Shown: positions 16,135-24,676, counted from the stretch's first letter. The stretch: DNA of 35,200 nucleotides from Candidatus Parcubacteria bacterium (GCA_003599295.1 QZJK01000015.1:1-35200); one strand, 5' to 3'. Made by a program: numbers and translations. The notes: generated by a model from the sequence alone, not told the origin.

Positions 16135-17739
16135 TCATGAACCGAACGGCCGCACGAGTATGCTCCAAACTTGTACTGCAGCGCTTCCAAGTTCCGGGTT
16201 CCATACTTGTATTCCGATGCCTCCTTTCGCACTCATTGCTCGGGAATACGCTTCGACGACCGATGAGTAATCCCAAAGGCATTCAATGACGGCGCCGTGC
16301 ACGCGGATGCCCATCCGAGCGCTTTCGCCGTACGCGAACTTCGGATCACGTATCTCGGCAAGTACGCGCGTTTCTCCGTTCTTTGTCGATTGGATGCGAA
16401 CTGTACCGGGAGAGAATACGCACGCGTTGTAGGTTTTCGAATTGGTAAGGTCGGCGAGAAGGAATACAGAACCATCTTGCCAATTCAAGGTGGCGTCGAA
16501 CGAATAATCCGCCCATAAAGCAGAGCCGTCGAGGAACGCGGAGGCGCTCGAGGCGCCTTCGTCGGCCCTCAACAAGAAGTTATTTGTCCCGAGATCGAGC
16601 GTTCCCCATGCCGGTATCCAGCCGCGGTCTCTCGAAAAGTCGTCTTCGAAGGGAAGCTCTTTCGGAAGGCCTCCTTCAAGCTCGCGAAGAAGCCTCTCTC
16701 CACTCCAGTCATGGTCAACGTGGATGCGACGCGCAATGAACGAACGGTCTTCTAGATAGTTGAACGTAAAATTGTTGTTATCGGTCTGGAGGAACCCAAG
16801 GTCGTACAGTTTCTCTGCCTCATCCTCGGTGATACCCGCTCCCGGAGGAAAATTTGCAGCGCCTTCGATGCCTGTTTCGTTCCCGAGAGGAAATGCGAAA
16901 GTATTAACGATAACTCCGTATTCATCTTCGAGCACTTTCCGTGCATGTGCGAGGTCATTCGAGACGCGCGCGGTGAACTCTTCAGTAGTTTCAAGCCTGC
17001 TTTCTTCTTCGAGCCACAATTTGTCTGCAAAGAAGATGCCCGTGTTGCCGTTTCTGTCCGTCGGATACGGACGATGTCCGTCGTATGAGTGAGAACCGAT
17101 CTCCCATCTTCCCGTATCGAGCATTCTCCGGAGCTCATTTGGGGAGAGATAGTAGGTGCTCTTCTCGGTATACATGGCGCTCGCAATGACGTAGATGACA
17201 CCTTCGTAGCCGAGCATATCGAAGAGTGGATCGACCGGATAAAAACTTTCTTTTGCGCCGTCGTCGAACGTGATGAGAAATGATCGTTCGGGAAGTTCAC
17301 GAGTCCCATCCATGAACTCCATGTACTCTTTGAGCGTTATGGTTTCCCAGCCGGCGCGTTTTAGGGCAAACATCTGGTCACTGAAATTTCGCACGGTCAC
17401 GTTGTTGAGGTCGTTCCGATTGCCAACGATGCGGTGGTAGGTGAGGACGGGGATCGCACGCGCCGTCCGACCCCCAGCCCCTCCCCGGGTTGCCTCCTCT
17501 TCTCCAGAGAAGAACGAGAATGCGGCGGATGCTACTTGCCCTGTTTTCCACACACTGCTTTCGATGGCGTACCGCACTCGGAGTGTAAGCTCTTGCCACG
17601 CAAAACCGATAGACGCCACAGGGGGTGTCGAGCCATATCGGCGCTCTTTTATATTGCCGGTCGCGGCAACAGATACGAGAAGCACCATGCCGATTACAAG
17701 CATGGGAAGCATTCTCCTCAATGACAAGTCGATATACAT
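16135..17739 (-). CDS. Polysaccharide deacetylase (NodB type) with C-terminal beta-sandwich domain
   Basis: Carbohydrate esterase 4 type enzyme that would remove N-acetyl groups from an exported polymer. An N-terminal helix (LPMLVIGMVLLVSVAA) anchors or exports it. The NodB domain follows: IPVLTYHRIVG, LITFDDG (metal and catalytic Asp pair), then GSHSYDGH (metal-binding His pair) and FAFPLGN. From about residue 355 to the end (DDFSRDRGWIPAWGTLDLG onward) there is a separate beta-sandwich, possibly carbohydrate-binding. ATG 17739 is chosen over a TTG at 17904 because the helix begins there and a TAATAT box lies 7 nt upstream. The upstream genes are a processive glycosyltransferase and a nucleotide-sugar dehydrogenase. 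Confidence 0.88.
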   Translation of the reverse strand: MYIDLSLRRMLPMLVIGMVLLVSVAATGNIKERRYGSTPPVASIGFAWQELTLRVRYAIESSVWKTGQVASAAFSFFSGEEEATRGGAGGRTARAIPVLTYHRIVGNRNDLNNVTVRNFSDQMFALKRAGWETITLKEYMEFMDGTRELPERSFLITFDDGAKESFYPVDPLFDMLGYEGVIYVIASAMYTEKSTYYLSPNELRRMLDTGRWEIGSHSYDGHRPYPTDRNGNTGIFFADKLWLEEESRLETTEEFTARVSNDLAHARKVLEDEYGVIVNTFAFPLGNETGIEGAANFPPGAGITEDEAEKLYDLGFLQTDNNNFTFNYLEDRSFIARRIHVDHDWSGERLLRELEGGLPKELPFEDDFSRDRGWIPAWGTLDLGTNNFLLRADEGASSASAFLDGSALWADYSFDATLNWQDGSVFLLADLTNSKTYNACVFSPGTVRIQSTKNGETRVLAEIRDPKFAYGESARMGIRVHGAVIECLWDYSSVVEAYSRAMSAKGGIGIQVWNPELGSAAVQVWSILVRPFGS

Positions 17740-17746
17740 AGGGGTA

Positions 17747-17752
17747 ATATTA
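17747..17752 (-). promoter_or_regulatory. Putative -10 of the deacetylase gene
   Basis: On the minus strand TAATAT ends 7 nt before the ATG at 17739. No matching -35 box or TGN extension is evident. Confidence 0.4.
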
Positions 17753-17916
17753 AGAAACTCTCGCGCTGTATATTTTGTGGAGGCACGGATATTTTTCTGC
17801 TGAAAAATTCCTCGAGTTCGCGCCGCCGCGCTCACTAGGCCCCACAAAACACACATCGCCTCGAGTTTCTCTCGGGAGGGGAGTTGGGAAGATTTTGTAT
17901 CCAAGATTCGTCATAT

Positions 17917-19248
17917 TTATCGCGTGCCCCAGCGTGTATCACGGAGCGTCATGATCGCCCAAGGAAGCTGCCACATAAGGATGACCGTGTTGAACCAGAA
18001 GCTGCATATTGCGAGGAACCATGCACGTGGTCCGACCTGTATGCGGTAGTAGAGGCCATGAAGAAAGAGCATGAGAAATAGACCCGAAAGGTACACGATG
18101 GGCCACGTGTGGTATACGACGGGGAACCACACCATCGCGCGGAAAAATACGATGGGAGAAACGAACGCGAGGAACACATAGGAGTAGAACGAAAGCGCCG
18201 CAAGAGAATGCTTCTTCCACATGAACGACGAGGCAATGAATGTTTCGCGTATCCAAGATTTTTTCCACCGCTGCTGCTGGCGCATATATTTTCCGAACGT
18301 ATCCGGCACTATGGTATGCGCCTGCGCCTCCGACGAATAGACAGCCCGATACTTCAGTATCATGAAGTTCGTAAGAGAGCGGTCGTCGCCGTAGGTGCAT
18401 TGCACACCGAAGAATTTCTGATGCAGCCACTCGTCGATGAATTTTAGGACGTATTCACGGCGGTACGCGCTGCAGCACCCGGGGCAGCAGGTGACCGTTC
18501 CGAAAATGGATTCAGCCGCTTTGTATACCTTGAATGAAATGTAGTAGCGGACCGCCTGCATTTGTGTCAAAAGATTAGTATCTCGATTCCACACGTCCGT
18601 GTGTCCGGAAACCGCGCCGACCGATCTGTCCGCAAAATATTTCACGAGATGGCGTACGGCCGAGGGTTCGATGAAGCTGTCGGAGTCTATGAAGATGACG
18701 ATATCGTGTTCCGCGCGCTTGACCCCTTCTGCCATTCCGTACCGCTTTCCGCGGTTCACCTTGAAGTCAACGACCTCGATGCGGCGCACAGAATATCGTA
18801 TTTCCTCTGCGACCCTGTGCATTTCTTCCAGAGTTCTGTCCGTCGAGCCGTCGTTTATCGCGATGACCTCTACCTTTTCCCGTGGGTAATCCACCTCGGC
18901 GAAACGTTGTATCGTTTCAGCGATGTGCGCTTCTTCGTTCTTCGCGGGAACGACGAACGTGACCGTCGGTTCATATCGCACGTCGACCTGAACGGGTTTG
19001 TGCACGTACGCGAGGAGAAAACGCGAGAGTATGTACGTCGTAATGAGCACGCTGTAGAAGCCGAAGAAAAGATGATTCGACAGCGCTTCGTAAAACACTA
19101 CTTTGTAAATGAGTATCACGTAGACGACGCCGAAGAAGACGAACCACCACCCAAGGTCGCCGACTTTTTGCGCCGTACTTCCGAAATCGCTAAAGACAGC
19201 TCCTTTCGGATTCTTGTTCGTTTCTGGCAGGTGATTGTGTGTGTTCAT
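17917..19248 (-). CDS. Processive family 2 glycosyltransferase, hyaluronan/chitin synthase-like
   Basis: Membrane synthase that polymerises and exports a polysaccharide from UDP-sugars. Two N-terminal transmembrane helices precede the GT-A domain (TVTFVVPAKNEEAHI, INDGSTD, IDSDSF). YYISFKVYKAAESIFG, TCCPGCCSAYRREYV, the acceptor region GDDRSLTNF and the product-binding QQQRWKKSW (QxxRW) are hallmarks of the HAS/NodC/chitin synthase group. C-terminal helices end in TLRDTRWGTR. Length of 443 aa is normal for class I HAS-like enzymes. It starts 3 nt after the dehydrogenase stop, so the two are one operon. The real sugars are unknown; hyaluronan itself is not claimed. Confidence 0.9.
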   Translation of the reverse strand: MNTHNHLPETNKNPKGAVFSDFGSTAQKVGDLGWWFVFFGVVYVILIYKVVFYEALSNHLFFGFYSVLITTYILSRFLLAYVHKPVQVDVRYEPTVTFVVPAKNEEAHIAETIQRFAEVDYPREKVEVIAINDGSTDRTLEEMHRVAEEIRYSVRRIEVVDFKVNRGKRYGMAEGVKRAEHDIVIFIDSDSFIEPSAVRHLVKYFADRSVGAVSGHTDVWNRDTNLLTQMQAVRYYISFKVYKAAESIFGTVTCCPGCCSAYRREYVLKFIDEWLHQKFFGVQCTYGDDRSLTNFMILKYRAVYSSEAQAHTIVPDTFGKYMRQQQRWKKSWIRETFIASSFMWKKHSLAALSFYSYVFLAFVSPIVFFRAMVWFPVVYHTWPIVYLSGLFLMLFLHGLYYRIQVGPRAWFLAICSFWFNTVILMWQLPWAIMTLRDTRWGTR

Positions 19249-19251
19249 ACA

Positions 19252-20586
19252 TTATCTTCCTATCCCGCGATAGGTAATACCTTTTCGTTCGAACGCATCC
19301 TTGTCGAGGCAGTTGCGTCCATCCACTACGATATCGACGCCGCACTCTTCGAAATCTTCCGGACCAAGCGCCTTGAATATCGAATGGTCGGTCGCAATGA
19401 GAGCCGCGTCAGCCCCAGTCAGCGCCTTTTCAAGGTCGCTTGCGGTCGAAGCGCCGGGGATGTACGGGTCGTACACGTTCACTGTCGCCCCGGCTTTTGA
19501 GAGAAGGTTCTTTATGACGACCGCGGGGCTTTCGCGCATGTCGGGCACATCGCGTTTGTAGGATAGGCCGAGGAGTGCCACGGTCGAACCTTTCAGTTTC
19601 TTCTTTTTTTCTCGGAGCGTTCGTTCAAGCGCGCGCACTGCATAACGAGGCATGCCGCTGTTGATGCGGCGCGCGGTCACGAGGAACTGGTGTTCAAACC
19701 CGTTCTCGCGGCCATATCGGATGAGGTAGTACGGATCGACGGGAATGCAGTGTCCTCCGACGCCGCAGCCGGGATAGAACGGCATGAATCCGAACGGCTT
19801 CGTCGAGGCTCCCTCGATGACGTTCACAAGGTCGATACCGGCTCTGTCGAAGCTAATGGCAAGCTCGTTCACGAACGCGATGTTGATGTCGCGGAATGCG
19901 TTTTCCATCATCTTGACCGCTTCGGCCTCCTTGATGCCTTTCATGCGGATTATTTCGCCGTCAATGAGCGAACTGTATAAAAAAACGGTTCTTTCAAGCG
20001 CTTCCTCGGTCAGTCCTCCGACAACGCGCGGTATCGTGCGCACGTTCCATTTTTCGTCGCCCGGATTAATGCGCTCCGGACAGTGGGCAAAATGGAATTC
20101 GTCCCTTGAGAGTCCCGATACGCGTTCGAGAATAGGAAGCGCGACCGCTTCGCAGACTCCCGGGCTTACAGTCGACTCGATGACGACTAAGGCGCCGTAG
20201 GCAAGGTGCCGGCCTACTATCTCGCACGCGCCTTCAAGCGGCCGGAGATCTGGCAGGCGATTCTCGTGGACAGGCGTGGGCACGCAGACGATGTACGCAT
20301 CAAGGCCCTCGAGGTCGCGTTCTTCGGCGGTCACGGAAAGCGCTCCGGCGCGCTTGAATTGCACCGCCTCTTCGGCATTCAGGAATCCTGCTTCACGGCG
20401 CATGAGCTGCGCTATTTTCTTTTCGTCAATATCGAATCCGACGACGCGGAACCTACGCTCTGCCGCGAGAATAGATAAAGGAAGCCCGACGTACCCAAGA
20501 CCGATGACGCCGACGGACGTTATTGTTCGGTGATTGGTTTGTAAGGAAGTGTATGAACGTTCTTTTTCGAGGTAATCGAGTGACAT
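19252..20586 (-). CDS. UDP-N-acetylhexosamine dehydrogenase (WecC/WbpA/TviB type)
   Basis: NAD-dependent four-electron oxidation of a UDP-hexosamine to the uronic acid. The NAD-binding motif is VGVIGLGYVGLP (about residue 27). IESTVSPG, HCPERINPGD and the catalytic FYPGCGVGGHCIPVDPYYL (active-site Cys in GGHC) follow, and the C-terminal domain has LGLSYKRDVPDMRESP. The GGHCIPVDPYYL form points to UDP-GlcNAc/ManNAc dehydrogenases rather than to UDP-glucose dehydrogenase. Length is 444 aa. It is the first gene of the polysaccharide operon. A 10-bp imperfect stem (AGATGCGG/CCGCATCT, 20592-20626) lies just upstream of the ATG. The exact substrate is inferred. Confidence 0.9.
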   Translation of the reverse strand: MSLDYLEKERSYTSLQTNHRTITSVGVIGLGYVGLPLSILAAERRFRVVGFDIDEKKIAQLMRREAGFLNAEEAVQFKRAGALSVTAEERDLEGLDAYIVCVPTPVHENRLPDLRPLEGACEIVGRHLAYGALVVIESTVSPGVCEAVALPILERVSGLSRDEFHFAHCPERINPGDEKWNVRTIPRVVGGLTEEALERTVFLYSSLIDGEIIRMKGIKEAEAVKMMENAFRDINIAFVNELAISFDRAGIDLVNVIEGASTKPFGFMPFYPGCGVGGHCIPVDPYYLIRYGRENGFEHQFLVTARRINSGMPRYAVRALERTLREKKKKLKGSTVALLGLSYKRDVPDMRESPAVVIKNLLSKAGATVNVYDPYIPGASTASDLEKALTGADAALIATDHSIFKALGPEDFEECGVDIVVDGRNCLDKDAFERKGITYRGIGR

Positions 20587-20996
20587 GTATAAGATGCGGG
20601 CAACTGTGTGCTACTCTGCCGCATCTGGAGGTGAGACGTTCAAGAATGTGTGGAGATTTCGTCTTTTCCGCACCACACAATGCAGGACATGAAGCGAAGA
20701 TGAATGTACCCGCATATAGCCGGGGAGGCCGCGCCCATTCTCGACTGCGGCCTCCCCGGCTCACTCGGTCCCTTCCAGGGACCCTTTGCACGCTCGTTCC
20801 TTCTCTGTATTCGTCATGCGCTCTACGTCATTATGTTGCTAAAGAGCTCTTGGGTGTGCAGTGCGCAACTCTCCTCTGCTTCTGCAGATCAATTAATTGC
20901 GATTTGGTTACGCACTGCGCTCCCCGCACCTCTCTAAGGAGCAGAACTATCGCCCATCATAAGAAAATGGTGATGAGGACACTGTGAAGCCTCTAT
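20587..20996. other. 410-bp gene-free region with strong hairpins
   Basis: No credible gene is present. It holds a hairpin with a perfect 15-bp GC-rich stem and 14-nt loop (20718-20732 with 20747-20761), directly followed by GGTCCCT-TCC-AGGGACC (20767-20783) and then CACGCTCG, which resembles the tail of family B elements. An 8-bp inverted repeat GCAGTGCG/CGCACTGC (20858-20865 with 20911-20918) lies nearer the histidine kinase. The stem at 20592-20626 would be in the leader of the dehydrogenase gene. No T tract follows the main hairpin on either strand. Confidence 0.7.
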
Positions 20997-22172
20997 TTAT
21001 TTTGAATCAACGGCGTTCGGAGAGCTTCTCACACCATTTTCTTTAGAGAAATCAACCGAAATCTCGCTCATGTTCTCTCGGCTTCTTTCCGGTGGCGCTT
21101 TCGCATCAGGGCTCTGTTTTCCTCCCGGAAGAAGCACGCTCACGATGGTCCCGTGTCCTTCAACGCTTCGCACTGTTACTTTTCCTCGATGGAGACGCAC
21201 GAGTTCCGAGGCTATCGGAAGTCCGAGGCCGATACCGCCTTTCGCGCGAGTGCGCGAGCGTTCTGCGCGATAGAACGGCTCGAAAATGCGAAAAAGGTCC
21301 TTCCGCGCGATGCCTATACCGGAATCGCGGACGGTCAATTCTATGTAGTTTGGATACACCGGTTCGACAGTGATGGTAATGTGGCCTCCGGGAGACGAGT
21401 ACATGATAGCGTTCTTCAATATGTTGGTGACGATCTGATCAAGTGCCGTCGCATTGCCCCATACGACCCTTCGCTCGCTCATACGTGCAGTCACTTCAAG
21501 ATGTTTCGGTTCGGAAAATTCCTCTAGTTTCCGCATAGAATTTTCGACGATAGGGCCGAGGTCTTCGTCGCGGAACTGTATGCGTTCCGGTCGGACCGAC
21601 GCCGAAAGGGTCAAGAGGTTATTGAGGATATTGGAAATGCGATCAAGTTCCTCGACGGTGTTTAAGAAGACCTTTCGCGTCGCATCGCGCATGTCGGAAT
21701 CGAGGAGCGCCACCTCGCTGTTCGTTTTTATTATCGAAAGGGGAGTGCGAAGCTCGTGCGCCACGTTCGCAATGAACTGTTTTTGCGAATCCAACGCACT
21801 TCTTGTCGGCGAAAGGACAATGCGCCCGACGACATATCCGGCTGCCATGGTAACGGCGATGACGATCAGTGATAGAGCGATCATATTGCCCCTTTGAATG
21901 TTCTCCAGTTTTTCCGCGACCGACGCGGCAATTTCCGCGGTCGTAGAATCAAGCGTTACGCTTTCTTGGATAGCCTCCGTCATCGTCGTTATGACGTTCT
22001 TATAGAGGTAGCTCGAAGATATGGCGACAGTGCCCAGTATGAAAAGAGAGAACAGTACGAGAAGCGCGATGGTCCGCGCTTCTGTTCGGACGAACGGATC
22101 GAGATGATACCTACGTACGTAGGCGATAGCCCACGCCACGAATCGTTTCGAGAACGTCCTCACCGCTCGCAT
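20997..22172 (-). CDS. Sensor histidine kinase of an OmpR-type two-component pair
   Basis: Membrane kinase partner of the response regulator encoded just upstream. Two transmembrane helices (TIALLVLFSLFILGTVAIS and MIALSLIVIAVTMAAGYVVG) flank a short extracytoplasmic segment of about 50 residues. HisKA follows (FIANVAHELRTPLSIIK, His phospho-acceptor), then the HATPase domain (NILKNAIMYSSPGG, DSGIGI, GGIGLGLPIASELV). The C-terminal tail is unstructured. No HAMP domain is obvious. The frame allows ATG at 22232 or 22172; both overlap the regulator gene, and 22172 gives the smaller overlap (62 nt). The signal is unknown. Confidence 0.9.
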   Translation of the reverse strand: MRAVRTFSKRFVAWAIAYVRRYHLDPFVRTEARTIALLVLFSLFILGTVAISSSYLYKNVITTMTEAIQESVTLDSTTAEIAASVAEKLENIQRGNMIALSLIVIAVTMAAGYVVGRIVLSPTRSALDSQKQFIANVAHELRTPLSIIKTNSEVALLDSDMRDATRKVFLNTVEELDRISNILNNLLTLSASVRPERIQFRDEDLGPIVENSMRKLEEFSEPKHLEVTARMSERRVVWGNATALDQIVTNILKNAIMYSSPGGHITITVEPVYPNYIELTVRDSGIGIARKDLFRIFEPFYRAERSRTRAKGGIGLGLPIASELVRLHRGKVTVRSVEGHGTIVSVLLPGGKQSPDAKAPPERSRENMSEISVDFSKENGVRSSPNAVDSK

Positions 22173-22785
22173 CGCTGAGCTTCTTTCGAAGATTCTTGAT
22201 ATGGACGTCCACCACGTTGCTAAAGGATGCATAGTTGAAATCCCATAAATGCGCCAGTAAATCTTCCCGGTTCACGACCTGATCCGGATGCCGGAGGAAA
22301 TATTCGAGGAGTCCGAATTCCTTCAACGTAAGCGGTACCTCTTTGCCCTCCCGGTACACTCTCCGTTTTACCACGTCCATCTCGATATCGCGTGCTTTCA
22401 GTATTTCCGGAAGCATTTCGTTCGGACGGCGCAGGAGTGCCTTGATCCGCGCAAGCAGCTCGGCGAATGAGAATGGCTTCACCATGTAGTCGTCGGCCCC
22501 CGAGAGAAGGAGGTTCACCTTGTTCTCCGTTTCATTGCGGGCGGTCAGAACAAGGATCGGTATGACTATCTCCAGATCCCGGATGGATTTGCATATCTCA
22601 AGCCCGTCCATCGAGGGAAGCATGAGGTCAAGAATGACAAGGTCATAATCGTCCCGATGCATCGATATCCTCGTCTGTGCTTTCTTTCCGTCGCTGATGA
22701 TGTCGACGGCGTACCCGTGTGCCTGAAGGCCGCGCGAGAGCGCTTCCGCGAGTTTTTCTTCGTCTTCTACAATGAGTATTTTCAT
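22111..22785 (-). CDS. OmpR/PhoB-family response regulator
   Basis: DNA-binding regulator. The receiver domain has the acidic pocket near residues 7-9 (VEDEE), the phospho-acceptor Asp53 in LVILDLMLPSMDG, a Thr in LVLTARN, and Lys103 in MVKPFS. The C-terminal winged helix carries LTLKEFGLLEYFLRHPDQVVNREDLL and VVDVHIKNLRKKL..IRGVGYRL. ATG 22785 is chosen because MKILIVEDEE is the canonical start; the frame runs back to 22833. TATAGA lies 9 nt before the ATG. The kinase gene overlaps its 3' end, so the pair is co-expressed. Confidence 0.94.
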   Translation of the reverse strand: MKILIVEDEEKLAEALSRGLQAHGYAVDIISDGKKAQTRISMHRDDYDLVILDLMLPSMDGLEICKSIRDLEIVIPILVLTARNETENKVNLLLSGADDYMVKPFSFAELLARIKALLRRPNEMLPEILKARDIEMDVVKRRVYREGKEVPLTLKEFGLLEYFLRHPDQVVNREDLLAHLWDFNYASFSNVVDVHIKNLRKKLSDASGEDVLETIRGVGYRLRT

Positions 22786-22911
22786 AGTATTGCTTCTATA
22801 ACGTGTAATGTGCCGGGCAATGCATGCGCCCACCCTTATATTCCATAGTGTGGCATGGATATTTCATGAAGACCGCCTTCATAGAGACGGGCGAGCTACC
22901 CGCGCATTACA

Positions 22912-22989
22912 GGCGAGCGTTGCGAGCGAAATGCAAAAGTGCTCTTTTGCATTTCCGAGCCGAGGAGTCCAGAAACCGGAAGAGCCGGT
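22912..22989 (-). repeat. Structured element family B, copy B2 (3' of the DUF1761 gene)
   Basis: Read on the minus strand: ACCGG-CTCTT-CCGGT hairpin, the conserved block TTCTGGACTCCTCGGCTCG, hairpin 2 with a perfect 12-bp stem and AGCA loop (22944-22955 with 22928-22939), then GCTCGCAACGCTCGCC. Its hairpin 2 stem differs from B1 but is also fully paired. It begins 21 nt after the stop of the 23011-23433 gene, in the same orientation. Confidence 0.82.
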
Positions 22990-23010
22990 GTACAATCGTC
23001 GCTTTTCTGT

Positions 23011-23433
23011 TCAGACCCAAAGGGCAAGGATAACGCCCATGGCGAGGAGCGAGGCCAAGTAGTAGCCGGCAGTGATGAACCAATAGGTCCAGGACTTTCC
23101 GTCCCAAAGGACGGCCCCGAGCGAGACCGGAACAACATATCCAAGCCAGTTCCAAAATCCGGCCTGGAGCCCGGCGGAAACTCCGCTCGTATTCAGGTAG
23201 GTGTTCGCGAACAGGAGAGAGTGTGCAAGCACGTAACTCATGATGAGCGTGCTGACGACCATAATCGTGTAGGTCTTTCCCATGCCTTTTGCTTTCGCGG
23301 CGTTCAATTTCTCTTCGGTCAGTCCCGCTTCCTGCATCCATTTTTTACCGAAAACGGGCCCATACCAGAGAAACCCAAGAACTATCGCCGCCGCGGCGGC
23401 TCCGATGACTGCGAGAAGATTAATAGGTATCAT
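23011..23433 (-). CDS. DUF1761 family membrane protein
   Basis: Small integral membrane protein of unknown function, 140 aa with four predicted helices. The N-terminal INLLAVIGAAAAAIVLGFLWYGPVFGKKW fits the DUF1761 pattern (helix, then LWYGP/LFGKxWM), and AGFWNWLGYVVPVSLGAVLWDGKSW is the conserved central part. It stands alone on the minus strand. A 7-bp hairpin ATTGGGC..GCCCAAT (23455-23473) lies just upstream and could be an operator or leader structure. Family B element B2 follows the gene. Confidence 0.85.
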   Translation of the reverse strand: MIPINLLAVIGAAAAAIVLGFLWYGPVFGKKWMQEAGLTEEKLNAAKAKGMGKTYTIMVVSTLIMSYVLAHSLLFANTYLNTSGVSAGLQAGFWNWLGYVVPVSLGAVLWDGKSWTYWFITAGYYLASLLAMGVILALWV

Positions 23434-23611
23434 ATACGCGATACGTAGCGAATTATTGGGCTAATGGCCCAATTGTAGCCTTAATTCATCGCTGTCCCAA
23501 CGGGTCTCCCCGGGGAGTGGATAACGAAATAGCGCATATTCCACGGGTATTCCATACTTATGCCACTGGTACTAAAGGGGTCGAATTATCAATCAATAAG
23601 GCCTTTTCTCT

Positions 23612-23845
23612 ATGAAATCACTGCACATGGCCGCGTGGATACTTATCATCGTCGGGGCGCTCAACTGGGGGCTCGTCGGCTTAGGAGGATTCCTGGGTGG
23701 TAATTGGAATCTCGTTCAAATGCTTCTTGGTTCATGGCCCGCTCTTGAGTGGATCGTGTACATCCTCGTAGGCGCTTCAGCCGTCTACGAGATCGTAACG
23801 CACAAGAAGAACTGCAGACAGTGCAATCCTTCGGGCGGCATGTGA
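23612..23845 (+). CDS. DUF378 family small membrane protein
   Basis: 77-aa two-helix membrane protein. MAAWILIIVGALNWGLVGLGGF is the DUF378 signature (ALNWGLVG), and the second helix (IVYILVGASAVYEIV) is followed by a short cytoplasmic tail with Cys-x-x-Cys (NCRQC). The function of the family is unknown. A perfect terminator hairpin follows at 23869. Confidence 0.88.
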   Translation: MKSLHMAAWILIIVGALNWGLVGLGGFLGGNWNLVQMLLGSWPALEWIVYILVGASAVYEIVTHKKNCRQCNPSGGM

Positions 23846-23868
23846 CGCTTTTGTGCGTCTCGCCCGGG

Positions 23869-23895
23869 AACGGACTGCCCTTAGGGCAGTCCGTT
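23869..23895. terminator. Perfect 12-bp hairpin between convergent genes
   Basis: AACGGACTGCCC-TTA-GGGCAGTCCGTT is a perfect 12-bp stem with a 3-nt loop. It lies between the DUF378 gene and the 3' end of the EEP gene at 23900. There is no long T tract, but position and stability suggest bidirectional termination. Confidence 0.6.
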
Positions 23896-23899
23896 GCGT

Positions 23900-24676
23900 T
23901 CAGAAGGCGACGGTCGTGCCGACCGCGAGATGGTCCGAGACACGGTCCGGGAACACTGCGTAGTCGGTCATAGCGATTTCCGGCGAGGCAAATATCCAAT
24001 CTATCTTTCTCCGCGGGTTCCATGCCGGATACGTCGCGAAGCGCGGTTCGAGCACGGAGCGATGTGTTTTTACTTTCAACTGTTGCGTCAAAGAGCGAAA
24101 GTTCCTTTTCCCGACGAACGACAGGCTCATGTTCAGGTCTCCTCCTATAACGAACGGCCCCTTTCCCATGAGCGCCTTCGCCATCTTTTGGATCTGAACC
24201 TCTTTCGAATACATGTTCAGCATGTCAAACGGCGGGAGATGCGCCGAGACGACCGTCAGTTGTTTTCCGGGCGGGAGGTCGAGCGTCGCGATAAGAAAGC
24301 CTTTCCGCAATGTTGGAAGGCTCTGGTCGAACTTTACGTGTTCCGAGGTCAGAATGGGGAAGCGGGACATGATGCCGCAGCCTGCCGAGTAGACAACGCG
24401 TTCTCGAATTCGCCACTCGCTCGAGGCGCCATGGACGAGGTGTAGGTATCCAACGCGCGACGCGATGTAGCGAAGTTGGTCAATACGACTCGTAAGCGGG
24501 GAGATGCGGTCGACTTCTTGGAGGAGAACGACGTCCGGTTGATGCTTGTTGAGAAGTTCGACTATCTTGTCGAGGTTCGCGACTATCTCGCGGCGCCTGA
24601 AAGAAAGGGGGACCGGATTGTCCGAATTCCACCCATGCTGAATGTTGAGGGAGACAATCTTTACTTTTCGGTTCAT
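23900..24676 (-). CDS. Endonuclease/exonuclease/phosphatase (EEP) superfamily protein
   Basis: Metal-dependent phosphoesterase; the substrate could be DNA, RNA, a lipid or a nucleotide. EEP motifs in order: VSLNIQHG, VVLLQEVDR (metal-binding Glu), VVSAHLPPFD, VIGGDLNMS (Asp-Asn), RKIDWIFAS and VSDHLAVGT (catalytic His). At 258 aa it has no signal peptide or extra domain, so it is probably cytoplasmic. The -10 box TATACT, 9 nt before the ATG, is formed partly by the terminal inverted repeat of the 109-bp element at 24687. Confidence 0.9.
   Translation of the reverse strand: MNRKVKIVSLNIQHGWNSDNPVPLSFRRREIVANLDKIVELLNKHQPDVVLLQEVDRISPLTSRIDQLRYIASRVGYLHLVHGASSEWRIRERVVYSAGCGIMSRFPILTSEHVKFDQSLPTLRKGFLIATLDLPPGKQLTVVSAHLPPFDMLNMYSKEVQIQKMAKALMGKGPFVIGGDLNMSLSFVGKRNFRSLTQQLKVKTHRSVLEPRFATYPAWNPRRKIDWIFASPEIAMTDYAVFPDRVSDHLAVGTTVAF

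Noticed and set aside
17740-17904. Longer deacetylase start at TTG 17904
   Set aside because: The extra 55 residues show no domain, the membrane helix begins right after ATG 17739, and a -10-like box sits 7 nt before that ATG.
18562-19500. 312-aa open frame on the plus strand over the glycosyltransferase and dehydrogenase genes
   Set aside because: It is antisense to two well supported genes, with no family features.
20704-20937. 77-aa open frame in the 410-bp gap
   Set aside because: It runs through the 15-bp hairpin, has no start signal and no plausible protein features.
23503-23516. CTCCCCGGGGAG palindrome upstream of the DUF378 gene
   Set aside because: It is short, has no loop and no second copy, so it is probably chance in GC-rich sequence.
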